Position numbers and translations under genes: made by a program
NCBI GenBank assembly: GCA_963931865.1
Contig: OZ007515.1
Span: 498,501 to 562,500 of the forward strand
Source: Axinella damicornis
Taxonomy: Eukaryota > Porifera > Demospongiae > Axinellida > Axinellidae
Reading direction: 5' to 3'
DNA length: 64,000 nt
Shown here: positions 40,270 to 54,776 of the stretch, piece after piece
How the letters are laid out: each line of letters starts with the position of its first letter
How positions within the stretch are numbered: position 1 is the first letter of the stretch
Notes under the pieces: model-generated
Databases searched by the model: none
Seen by the model: only the letters and a program-made list of their open reading frames with translations
What the model was told of the DNA's origin: nothing

Positions 40270-43200
40270 ATGGAGCTTCCAAATCTGGGAGAGTTCAAGG
40301 CTCTTCTCCAAGATGATAGAATATTTCGCGACTATCTGAACGCTTTCCTGAATCTACCGGTAAGTTGCACCACAGAAAGGGGGGATAGCTACTTCCGATT
40401 ATTTAGTAGCCCCATTCCCAGGCTCCTCCCCAGCTAGTGAGTGAGGCTAGGTATTTAGCTACTGGTGGCAGATACAGTTGCTCTGCAAGAGAGGGAACTA
40501 TCGATATAGAACTGTCATAGGAGTATTAAAATGTCAGCATCATAATGCTGGTGGGAGGGACTGCCACACGTGATCCTGCAATGCTACCAGTGAATAAAGC
40601 AATATTTATTTCTTTGGAGGGGGTGGCTAAATGTTCAATTTGTAATGGTAATATTGGTATCCCTGCCTCATCACAGGTATTCTCAAAAAGATTGACTTAC
40701 AACAAAGAGAGGAACTATTTTGACATTGACCCTCCCCTTCAGTCATCATCCAATCTTGTAAGTACCAGTCACAGTACTTTGCTCATCAAGTCAGCATGTC
40801 CTTCTTGTACCCTGATACAGGTCCTTGATGAGCCCAGTGTAGTATCCTGGGTTCACAGCAGGAGACTGCCACTGTTCTGGGACACGGACCTTCACCTTGA
40901 GTGCAGACTGTGCCGTGAAGTGCTGCAGGACAATGAAGGTGGGCACTCGAATGCAGCATACTAAACTACGCTGAGTGATATTCTGCTTACTCTTTTTCAG
41001 AACTGCAAAGTGCTTTCGCTAGTGTTTCTGAAATGCATCAGTTCAGACGTTTCATCTTTCACAGTGAGGGTGAATCTGCCTGCTTGTTTTGGCTGGATGT
41101 AGAACGCCTGAAGCATACACGGGACCCGTGGATTGCAGAGAAATTGGTTTTGAGAATCCAGCAGTTGTACTTGAGAGCTGGAGGCCATTTCTCCCTTAAT
41201 GATGAACTGAAGGGAAACGTTCTCGTTTTGTACGGTTGTAAAGGCAACCTGTTTCCTTCCAAAAGAGCAGGAAATCTTGTAGGGGCACAGAGCATTGTCC
41301 TACACCACCTGAAATCGTACTGGTGCAAGAGATATGTCATACATTTGGATACGTCGAGTACCTGTGGCAAACTGAGCCCCACGGTCTCCAACATTGCTCA
41401 GAGTGAGGCCATCTGTAGGAGACATGGAAACACACTGCATCTCCCCCGTATAATCACCGACGAGGGTAACAATGGTGCTGATGCACAGGTGAAACAGGTG
41501 TCCCATATCAAGCTCAAGAGCTGCACACTGCCTGTGATAGGCAGCAATACAAACACGAGTGGAAGTGCAAGTACTGAAAGATTTCTTCAGTCGTTTGGAA
41601 CCAGGAACCAGAAGGGTCCACTCTGCCTTCTGATCACCCCAAGTACCCAAGCTCTCTTCCCACAGTCCATTGCCAGCACCTTCTCACACAGCTCCCAACA
41701 TCTGCACCACCTCCGTCCGTACCTGTATGCATCCCTCAGAGCTGATTTCATTGCAGGCAATCCGCTCTTGAGATACTTTGTCTCTTTGCAATCAGAAGGT
41801 CTTAAGGCTCTTGATCATCTCCTCTTCTGGCAGTCAGTTGAGACCATCCTCACTCAGGATGAGATGAAAAGATGGTACAGAAGAAACAAGTGTGCAGAAA
41901 GAACATGCCCGTACCTGAATTACTTCGAGATCTATCCAGTTGCATTAAATCTGCAAGAGCTGCTACACCTGTTTATCAGGGAGAGGGCACACCGTAGGAT
42001 CAACCTGCCCGAGCAAGTCAGAAAGGAGCTTTCTCTCCTGTTGCCCAAGGGCCTGGGACATAGCCTGCTACTCTCAGCACAGGAGTATGCAGCAGAGGTA
42101 GGTTTAAATTTGTTTTGAGAACCATCAGCTGAGTGTGGAGTGCTTAGGACTCTCTTTGCCATTTTGCAGTACCTGTTGAGACCGTGGCAACAGTTCTTGC
42201 TGCACGACCACGAGCTGTTTGTGAAGAGCTGTGTAAGTATGATGCTAGCTACATAGCAACCACATTCCAGTAGTGACAACATACATGCGTATAGAGAATT
42301 TTGTCTTCAACTCAGACAAGTCCACGGTTCCTGAGAAGACTTTCCAGTTCTTCTGAACACCACATGAACGGAGAACAGTTCCTTGCTGAGCAAACGTATG
42401 GCTCCTCCAACTTGGGCTGCATGTGGACTGCACTGAAGTTTGCAGAGGCTGTCAAATACCCTGGTATATAGCTGGTTGGTATAGCTGGCATGCAGAGCAG
42501 TAGCATAATGCATGTCTTCCCAGACCCAATGTATCTGTTATATTTGGTGCAGGTATCGACCAGCTGCCATCACGGAGGCTCACCGGTGTCAGTCTAATGA
42601 AGTCAGCAACAGACAGTGAGGAAGACGATGAGTTGTCTGAAGGCTACAGCGATCTGGCCGTGGATCCCATTGACTTTCCTGGGATAGCTCTAAACCCGAT
42701 GGTGACAACAGTGTACAGCATGGTGAGGTGGGATCCACACAGCAGCCGGCACAAGGTGCTCTACGCCTCCAGACCTGCTCACTCCTGTGACCAGCACAAG
42801 AAGCCACCATTGCCAAAGTGTGTAGGAGCAGTGCATATAAATGCCCTAATGCTGCAAGACTTGTATAAGCACTTTATAGTTATAAAAGCGCGTTTTGATT
42901 ACTTATTTTAAACACACTTCGGCAACCAAATTATTATTATAGAAAACGTTTTTCAAACTGGTGTCACACTTCCAAGGTCTTGTCACATGCACCATTACAA
43001 TTCTTCTCTTTGCTGTGAAGGAGTTTCATGGAGGTATTGAAGGACCCTGTGCAGTTGGAGTTCTTCCACACCTTCCTGCTCTCCCAGGGTGGCAATGCAG
43101 AGACGCAGCTGCTCCTCTGGCTGTCCGTGGAAGACATGAAGACCTCCATGGGCAACCGAAGGGCTTGCAATTTCAAAATGAGGAACATACTGAAGCGTTT

Positions 43201-44784
43201 CTTTACCAGCAATGCTGACAGGGGTGAGTCAAATTCTGGTTACCGGTATTAACTTGACAGCGTGGTCACTTGTCTGAGTTAAATTTTGTCTTGCCTTACA
43301 GTGCTGAAGTGCCACGACCCTATCATCTATGAACTGAGCCAGAAGGAGAGGGCCAGTCCCTTCCAGCTGCTAGCTGCACAGGCTGCAGTGGCCGATGCCA
43401 TGGAGCGCCACTGGTACCAAGACTACCTTGCATTTCTATCTACAGAGGAGAAAGAAGAGGAAGAGTCGTCTGATGACCAAACAGCCAAGAAACCAATTAT
43501 ATGCAAGGAGCGCACAGTGAGCAAATACAGCCGTACGTTTTTTAGGATGTTGAACACATAAGGTACATCATTTCAACTTTAGAAGTACGGCAAATAACAA
43601 CAACAATAAACAAAAAAAAACGGTAGCACGTCAATCTTAATTAACATGCAAATACAGTCATGTACGTGAAACCATGTACATTAAAGTTTGCTCCTTGCAA
43701 TCTTTCACACAGAAAGGATTGTGGGGAATGTTTGCTCACAATGTGATCAGCTTCCGTCACGGGCTAATGAAGCCCTCCACGTCAGAAATGTTCCAGAACT
43801 TTCTCAAAGATGAAGTCATCAAGGGCAATACCTCAGGGCACAGGAAGGTGATTGGGACGAAGGTGGTGACTGTCACCAAGCTCCTCAACGACCTCTCCTT
43901 CTGGGCTGAGGTGGAAAGGTGAGGGCACAGCTTCCATTAATTATTCAGACCAGTTGCATGGATACCAACTAAACCTTCTCATCTGGCAGATATAAGGACC
44001 TTGCGGACATAATGAACGCAGCCAAAGCCAATGGTACGCACACTCCTGAGGATGATATCATGGTGCACAAGAAGGCCCACGCCATTGTCAACTGCTACAT
44101 TGATTCAGCTGTGTCACCACGAGTGCAGGTAACTGATCTCTAGGCTGACCCAGCTCAAGCAAACCTCCTCGACTACTTCCAGCGCTTATGACACATGATC
44201 ACACGCACTACACCTCCCCAGATCAATATCCCAAATGAGCTGGTGCAGTTGATCTTGGACAACCTTTCTCAGGGGTACATCTTCCGTGGGCTGTTCCATG
44301 AAGCTGCCCTCAGCATCTTCTCTGTGCTCATCCTCTACTGGAAGAGGTGATCTGACACAATCACGTAACATGTTCTACTGTTAACTGTTCCTTCTCTCCC
44401 CGGTGACGTGTCCGCACTCAGGTTCTGCATGGCAAGATTTGCCCCCAAGAGGAAGTGGTCTGTGGCCTCGTCCAACAGCCACCCAAACCAACCCTCAGCA
44501 AGATGTCACTCCCTGGGGTCAGCAGGCAACGCCCACCTCAAGATGAGGAGCTTCCCCTCCTTCAGTGTCTTTGAGAAGAGAGGAAGTCAGATCTTTGGTC
44601 AGCAAAAGGTTTTTGACATAATTATACCTATGGTGAACCATGCTGGCTTGTATTTTGAATTCAATATACTTGGCCACTATTCCTAACGTGATCCTCCTTG
44701 GTACAGATTAAGAATCTGAACAAGAAACCAATTGATGTAATGACAGATTTCCCAAACATGCAGGTTGTTCACACATTCCCATGA
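40270..44784 (+). CDS. RGS22: Regulator of G-protein signalling 22-like protein
   Basis: RGS22 has several RGS-type helical domains and is testis/flagellum-associated in vertebrates. Fourteen exons: 40270-40359, 40677-40757, 40821-40938, 41001-42097, 42170-42232, 42316-42463, 42553-42817, 43021-43223, 43302-43516, 43713-43918, 43990-44128, 44222-44346, 44422-44608 and 44707-44784. They sum to exactly 1,004 codons plus stop (human about 1,260). The start MELPNLGEFKALLQDDRIF resembles the RGS22 N-terminus (FLNLPVFSKRLTYNKE). RGS-like segments: FRRFIFHSEGESACLFWLDV in the 1.1-kb exon; DPVQLEFFHTFLLSQGG with LLLWLSVEDMK; and MFQNFLKDEVIKGN with LLNDLSFWAEVERYKDLAD, YIDSAVSPRVQINIP and ILYWKRFCMARF, which follow human RGS22 closely. 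Some exon 7 to 8 choices rest on frame only. Confidence 0.88.
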
Positions 44785-45657
44785 TCACGAGTTAGGCTGA
44801 AACACACTAGCTGTTTTGCAAGTGTTGAAGGGTCGATACTCCAGCATGAGCCGTCATGTGGTTCTCCTCTTCCCCACATGCAGATGTTGGCCCGATTCTC
44901 TCCTTCTCTCTGTCAGCCGGTCTGCACTGGATCACAGCAAGCAGGCCAGGCTTCTGAGTAGGCCTGAGGATATTATTCTCCAAAAATAGCCCATTATTCT
45001 ATTCTTGTATTCTCACAAAATACGAGTATTATTCTTTCTCAAGCAACAGTTATGCTCAACAAAACGTGTATTATTCTCAATTCTTCAACTTCCGTGGTCT
45101 CGATATATCGGCAGGATCAGCTGCGCGAAGGCGACTCAGAAACGTAGGGGGCGCAGCGTCTGGCTCTTGGTCTGAGTCGACGCAGACTGAGTCAACAGAC
45201 ACAACACTAGCTGCACTCGTTTCACTACTGTCCGCCATTTTTACCTCACCATATGGCCACGTGTTAGACTTCCGGAAGAGAAATTAGATTATTCCTCTAA
45301 AACTTCCGGATTATTCCCAAATTATTCTCAATTCTTCCGTCAGCCTATTATGCTCAAATTATTCCCAGCATAAAATCCTCAGGCCTACTTCTGAGTGACT
45401 CTTCAACGCTCAGTAACCATGTACATGAAGCTGGTGTTACCTACCGTGTACATAACATTGTCTGAAAAATAAAAATGGCATGAAAATACTATTGGGTGGT
45501 CAACGAAGCTAGTGCTTCCCTAACAGTCTGTTCGAATTTCACACCCTCCCATCTACTGCCAGCAACAATGCAGAAGTGACAACGGCTGCAGAAGAAAACA
45601 GCACAAAATAAACAAGATGAACCTAACAATGACCTTTGACCTCTCACCTTGAGGTTT
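44785..45657. other. Intergenic; no gene recognised apart from the element at 44959-45387
   Basis: On the minus strand, 45480-45575 contains an open reading (CHFCIVAGSRWEGVKFEQ...ALASLTTQ) after a good acceptor (TTTTCTTCTGCAG). It may be a last exon of the CCNDBP1-like gene or of a small separate transcript; see findings. Confidence 0.5.
44959..45387. mobile_element. 429-bp hAT-like element with perfect 8-bp TSD
   Basis: The left terminus TAGGCCTGAGGAT and the right terminus ATCCTCAGGCCTA are perfect inverses. The 8-bp duplication CTTCTGAG flanks both sides (44951-44958 and 45388-45395). An 8-bp duplication is the hAT hallmark. No transposase is encoded. The interior is AT-rich with ATTATTCTC repeats in inverse orientation near both ends. 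Confidence 0.9.
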
Positions 45658-46163
45658 CTACAAACAACTGGAGTGTTTCTCCAAGAGACTGTGCCTTTGG
45701 AACGTAGACAAACACAGCAACATTACTAGACTGCACACACTCAAGAGCTGCCATTCTCTTACTGTTCCTTGGCATTTCTTCCATGCCACTGGTCCCGGCA
45801 GCTCATGAGCCAAGTCATCTACCCTGCGGAAGATCAAAGTCTTCTTCATAATCTTCTTTGCTACAATGTATTGTACAAGTTGTAGCTACAACAGTGTATG
45901 CAGCTCCCATTAGTAATTACTAGGTCATTTCTACTGATCTTGCTACCAGGCAACCATATCAACAGATCTTCACTGAATACTGAGATGTGACCTAACGCTC
46001 TTGAGCTCACAAAGGACTGAGTTTCTTCACTATCTCTGCAGCACCATCCAGTTCATGAATGAATTGCAGCTGTTCTGTGCTACCATGGCTGACAAGGAGG
46101 CGGGAGACTGCTCCAGTGACATCAGCTGATAGCTGGTGCATGTGTGTGTGTGTGTGTATGTGT

Positions 46164-46208
<45 letters not shown>

Positions 46209-47761
46209 GTGTGTATGTGTGTGTGTGTGGGGGGGGGTGGGGTGGGGGGGGGGGTTAAGTTCCTGCATACACTATGCTCACGGTACTCACTTGGATCAGC
46301 CTGAGACAAGGCTCGGCAAGTCCCCTCTCTGCCGGGGTCCACTCCCTTGCCATCTCCTCTCCTTCGGCCTCTCCATTCTCAGCAGTGGCACTACAGTGGT
46401 CTGGCACTGCTCCGCCCAGCTGCATACCCCCCACCGCACCAGATAACCCCAACAAATCATCATCATCGTCCATTAGGTCATCACCAAGACCATCATTGGA
46501 TCTTAGCTACGTGAAGGGGTGTGGGGGTGGGGGGCGGGGGTGGACATGACAGAGGAACGCATATGATTGTGAGGATGAAAGGGGGACAATTGATATTACC
46601 TCCTGCACTTCGGAAGCTGCATCTCTTAGTAAGTGTAGTTGGTCAATGAACACTCTCAGTGTAGCAGCATGGTTATCTGCACAGGAAGCAAGAACAGGAA
46701 CCATCAGGTTATGCATTCACTCGGTGATGTAACATACAAACACCTTTGGATAGTTTAGTGACAGCACCACAGCTCTCCCACACTGTTCCGGTTCCCTGCA
46801 ATTTCACATTCTTGCTGGGTAGTATGCAAGAATATGCAAGAGTATACAAGAGTGCCTTTCATACTACAGCATAGACATTGGTGGGAAAGATTATGCAAGC
46901 TCATTTCACAAGTGAATTCGTTTCCTCACCCACTGCAACCGTTCTCAATGACTGCCAGAACAAGCTTCTCTGCTCCTTTCAGTATTCTGAGGATAGCATC
47001 TCTAATCTCCTCCCCCAGTGTTCTACCTGTGCAGATATTAGAGAACACACACATGATAATGTCACGAGCTGGCACGTCTGCACTTCCAGTTTGTCAATGC
47101 TTTGCAGTGTTGAAGGGACTACCTACACCTACGTACAAGGTAGCCTCGTTCCCAGGCTCTGTTTTGAGGAGAGAGCCTGGGACCGAGGGTACGTACACGG
47201 CTGATGTGTATACACACAATTATACCTAGCTTGCGCTACCAGCGAGTTGCAACCGGTTGCATCGGCTGCTACCAGGAGTGCGGTTGCCCCTCGTTATAAA
47301 GAGTCATACTAAACACATAGTTAGATCTGTTGGCATGGAAACACACCCTGGTCTGGGGAGAGCTGGTACAATGTGGACGTCAGCTGCAGTAAGGACTGTT
47401 CAACTCTCCCGCAGACGATTCCACACTCTCCGGCCGAGGGTGAGGGGGGGTTGGAGAAGAGCACCGCCAGCTTTGTGCAACCGTCTGACACACCACGGGC
47501 ACACTGGAACAGCTTAGCTACAACATCCAGTGGAGTAAGAATTTCATGGCAGGCGACTGGAGTACCTCCTGTACCCGTTTATTGGGTCAAAAGAGAAGAA
47601 ATGTATTGAAAACTTCATCAGAAAGATCAGAGCCATCAAAGACCTCTGAGCTGGTTGGTAAGGAGATGGATGTTTTCTTGTACGTTCTCCAGTCTATCCC
47701 TCACGTCAACTGGAAGCGGAGGGTGCGCTGGCAGCCGACCAACAACCCGCTTGCTGCTCAT
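45658..47761 (-). CDS. CCNDBP1: Cyclin-D1-binding protein 1-like (GCIP/DIP1)
   Basis: CCNDBP1 is a helical protein that binds cyclin D1 and bHLH factors and restrains cell-cycle entry. Exons: 47644-47761, 47347-47556, 46930-47026, 46744-46814, 46600-46676, 46291-46506, 46011-46132 and a last one starting at 45823. Landmarks: RDRLENVQENIHLL, KLAVLFSNPPSPSAGE, YQLSPDQGRTLGEEIRDAIL, VWESCGAVTKL, an acidic stretch LMDDDDDLLGLS, WTPAERGLAEPCLRLIQ and VKKLSPLVDDLAHE, each lining up with the human order. The first seven exons are in phase. With the last exon read straight through, the protein has 358 residues (human 360), but its final 40 or so do not resemble the family and another frame looks more protein-like there. 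The C-terminus is therefore uncertain. Introns hold GT and G runs (46141-46255). Confidence 0.82.
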
Positions 47762-52019
<4,258 letters not shown>

Positions 52020-52559
52020 TGTTGCATATTCTCACATGACAAAATGATGTCACAACTTAGCCATGTATTTATTTATACCACATGAAGATCAGGATGAGTT
52101 CCAGGAGCCCTCACAGTCATGCTATATAAGGAAATGTACATGTGGCACGTTCCAATACATCCATTTTGCAGTACGTTTGAGCTGGATTGTGCAAGGCTTG
52201 ACCAGGATTATTGCAGCTGCAGGTCGAGGCCAAATGCTTGATCACAAATGTTAGCAATACTATATGATAAGAGACGAGTCCCCCTTTGCTACCCAATGTT
52301 GCATAAAATTATCTAGATCTGCACTGCAACATAATTATGGATCTTCCACAAGACTTATTTTCTAGGTACACACACCACTTTTTATTCTGCCTACACCATC
52401 TTCATGCAGTGCTTGAGAGTACCTACTGTAACACTTCAACAGCTCACGACACATGCATCGTATGCCTGTAGTTCTTTGCGTTTTGCATGATCGTGTAATG
52501 TAGCTCCGCCATGTGCAAAACAGTCATCATGCATGCAAGATACAAACACAAACACAAAA
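52020..52559. other. Tail-to-tail spacer between DUS2 and FEM1; no gene seen
   Basis: 540 bp that must hold both 3' ends. No repeat element is recognised. Confidence 0.6.
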
Positions 52560-54566
52560 TCAGCTGTCCAGCTGTTCAGCGACCTTCGCTCCCTCATGCC
52601 AGGAGACATACTCTACCATTTGTCGGGGTAAGATTTCAGTGTAGGCAATCCCATATCTAACGATTGCCTTTGATGCTGCACACTGGAGAGAGCTATAGCG
52701 GAACATGGCTGCCTCGATCTCAGAAAAAATTTCAGTGGCTTTCATTTTGCAGCCAATACCCTTAGTTTTTGCAACATCCAGAGCGGTTAGTCCATCTAAG
52801 TTCACCACATCTGCGTGTGCCCCGTACTCCAATAGTGTTCTTACACACTCTAATGCTCCATTGTCTTTCATCTGCACAGCTAAGTGCAGAGGAAAGTTCC
52901 CGTTCTCGTCTTCGCAGTGCACCGAGCAGCCGTGATCAATTAAGAGCGCCACTGCTCTATTTATTGGGAGGTGGGCGGCAGAAATGTCCTTAAATGCGCC
53001 ACTACCATGCTCAGGAAGGTTGTGCAGGCAAGCGATCAGCAAAGGACACGTGTCATCCTCCATGATGTCTATCAGGTCATCCACCGACTTTGAGATGCAA
53101 TCATCCATCTCTTCCCTCTCCTTGCTGTCCTTGACGCAGTCTGCCACTTTAAGCCAGGCAGCAATCATCCGACACAGGCACGACACAACTTCCACCTTGG
53201 ATATTTTGCTCTCGTGTGCCATCCGAAATTCCTTCAGCCCCCATCGGAAGTGAGGTTCTACCTGTGGAACAAAGTGGTCTTCGGCCATGATTGAGAAGCC
53301 TCTGATCGCAAAGAGGAGGTCTTCTGTGATTTGCAGTTCGTAGGCCATTCGTTCTGCGTTATCAAACTCCAGGGAGCGGTGCCAGAGCTCAATACACTTG
53401 CTGTAGCGGCTTTCAGCGAGGGCCATGTCACCACTGATGCGGATGTAGAAGGCAGTTGTTGGATGGATCTTGCCCAAGATGCGCTCGCAGTAGATAGAGC
53501 TCAGGAAGAACATCTTTGTTTCATCCTGGAGGATAACCCTGACATCTTCCATCGTCGAAGGTTCCTCTAATCCATCATACACGCTAGCGGCTGGAGCAAG
53601 GTTCATGAAAGCCTCAGAATGTTCTTGCCGAATTGCTATAGCTTTCTGCATCCACTCCCACGCTTTTGAATCGTTGCCGCTAAGAACATCTTTGGCTGCT
53701 AGAAGGCAGTAGCAGTCGTAAATTTCCTTTGCTTCCAAGCAGAAGGTCTTGTTGAGGAATTCCATGACATCGTTGTGGCCATAGCAACAGGCGAGGATGG
53801 CAGGAGTGAAGCCTACGTCATTTGGGCTGTTTCTTGCTCCAGACTTAACCAAGATCTCGGCAATCTCAACAGTTCCTGATTCAACACTGACATGAAGTGG
53901 GGTGTCGCCGTTGTGCCCCCTGTGGTTCACATTTGCCCCCTTCTCTATCAACAGCTTGACACACTCAGTCTTCTGCATGGCAGCTGCGATAGTGAGGGGG
54001 CTTTGTCCGACTTGATTCGGCTTGTCGATATCAGCGTTATGCTGTACAAGATAGTCACACACTTCACAGTGACCATCAAACGCTGCTCCTCGGAGGGGCG
54101 TGGACTTGGAATCAGTTGAGTGCTCGACATCGGCGCCTCGCGACACGAGAAGCTTCACGAACTCGACATGTCCCAGGGTCGATGCAGTCCAAAGAGGCGT
54201 GGCGCCTTCCACTGGGTACCCCCCGTCTATGACAGCCGAGGTCTCCTGCTCGAGGTTCGTGCGGAAATTGCCTAGGATATACTTGAAGATCTCGAAGTGG
54301 CCCTTCAACACGGCCACCACCAGAGGTGATCGTTCCTTCGTAACTCTGTCGGTCAGTATACGTTCTTTGAAGAGGCTTCTGGTCAGCTCGTGTTTTAACA
54401 TGGATTTCAGCTCATCTAGCTTGCCATCCGCAATGCAGTACATCACGTTACCTAGTGGGTCAACAGGTCTGTTGCGTACAGCTACAGGCCTCACCACCGT
54501 TTGCTGCGCCATGTTCGTTGGATCCAGCCAGGCAGGCCAGGATGCATCGTTCGCTAGTACAGTCAC
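52560..54566 (-). CDS. FEM1: FEM1-like ankyrin/TPR substrate receptor, intronless
   Basis: FEM1 proteins are substrate receptors of CUL2 ubiquitin ligases that recognise C-terminal degrons. A single 668-codon frame. About seven N-terminal ankyrin repeats (for example TPLWTASTLGHVEFVKLLVS, STPLRGAAFDGHCEVCDYLV, TPLHVSVESGTVEIAEILV) follow the FEM1 order. A helical TPR-like middle includes CERILGKIHPTTAFYIRISG, which parallels the human segment RERILGADNIDVSHP. Two further ankyrin repeats (FPLHLAVQMKDNGALECV, LTALDVAKTKG) follow. The end SLQCAASKAIVRYGI...PRQMVEYVSWH corresponds to the C-terminal VHL-box region (SLKCLAARAV in FEM1B). The upstream ATG gives a short extension; a later start at MAQQTVV or MYCIADGK is possible. 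Lack of introns among intron-rich neighbours suggests retroposition or intron loss. I cannot assign it to FEM1A, B or C. Confidence 0.88.
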   Translation of the reverse strand: MTVLANDASWPAWLDPTNMAQQTVVRPVAVRNRPVDPLGNVMYCIADGKLDELKSMLKHELTRSLFKERILTDRVTKERSPLVVAVLKGHFEIFKYILGNFRTNLEQETSAVIDGGYPVEGATPLWTASTLGHVEFVKLLVSRGADVEHSTDSKSTPLRGAAFDGHCEVCDYLVQHNADIDKPNQVGQSPLTIAAAMQKTECVKLLIEKGANVNHRGHNGDTPLHVSVESGTVEIAEILVKSGARNSPNDVGFTPAILACCYGHNDVMEFLNKTFCLEAKEIYDCYCLLAAKDVLSGNDSKAWEWMQKAIAIRQEHSEAFMNLAPAASVYDGLEEPSTMEDVRVILQDETKMFFLSSIYCERILGKIHPTTAFYIRISGDMALAESRYSKCIELWHRSLEFDNAERMAYELQITEDLLFAIRGFSIMAEDHFVPQVEPHFRWGLKEFRMAHESKISKVEVVSCLCRMIAAWLKVADCVKDSKEREEMDDCISKSVDDLIDIMEDDTCPLLIACLHNLPEHGSGAFKDISAAHLPINRAVALLIDHGCSVHCEDENGNFPLHLAVQMKDNGALECVRTLLEYGAHADVVNLDGLTALDVAKTKGIGCKMKATEIFSEIEAAMFRYSSLQCAASKAIVRYGIAYTEILPRQMVEYVSWHEGAKVAEQLDS

Positions 54567-54776
54567 GTGCCCGGACCACGCCCGCCGCGCCCGGCCCCAC
54601 CGTACCGGTCACCACGCTTGCACCTCATGCGCGCGCCTCTCCACGAAATTTGTTTTGAGATGTGATAAAAATATGCACTGTACATGTGAGAGATTTGAGC
54701 ATCTATAACGGGCATTGTAGACCAATAGACATTGAAAATAGCCACAGAGCTTTGGTTAAAAAAAACACAACTTATT

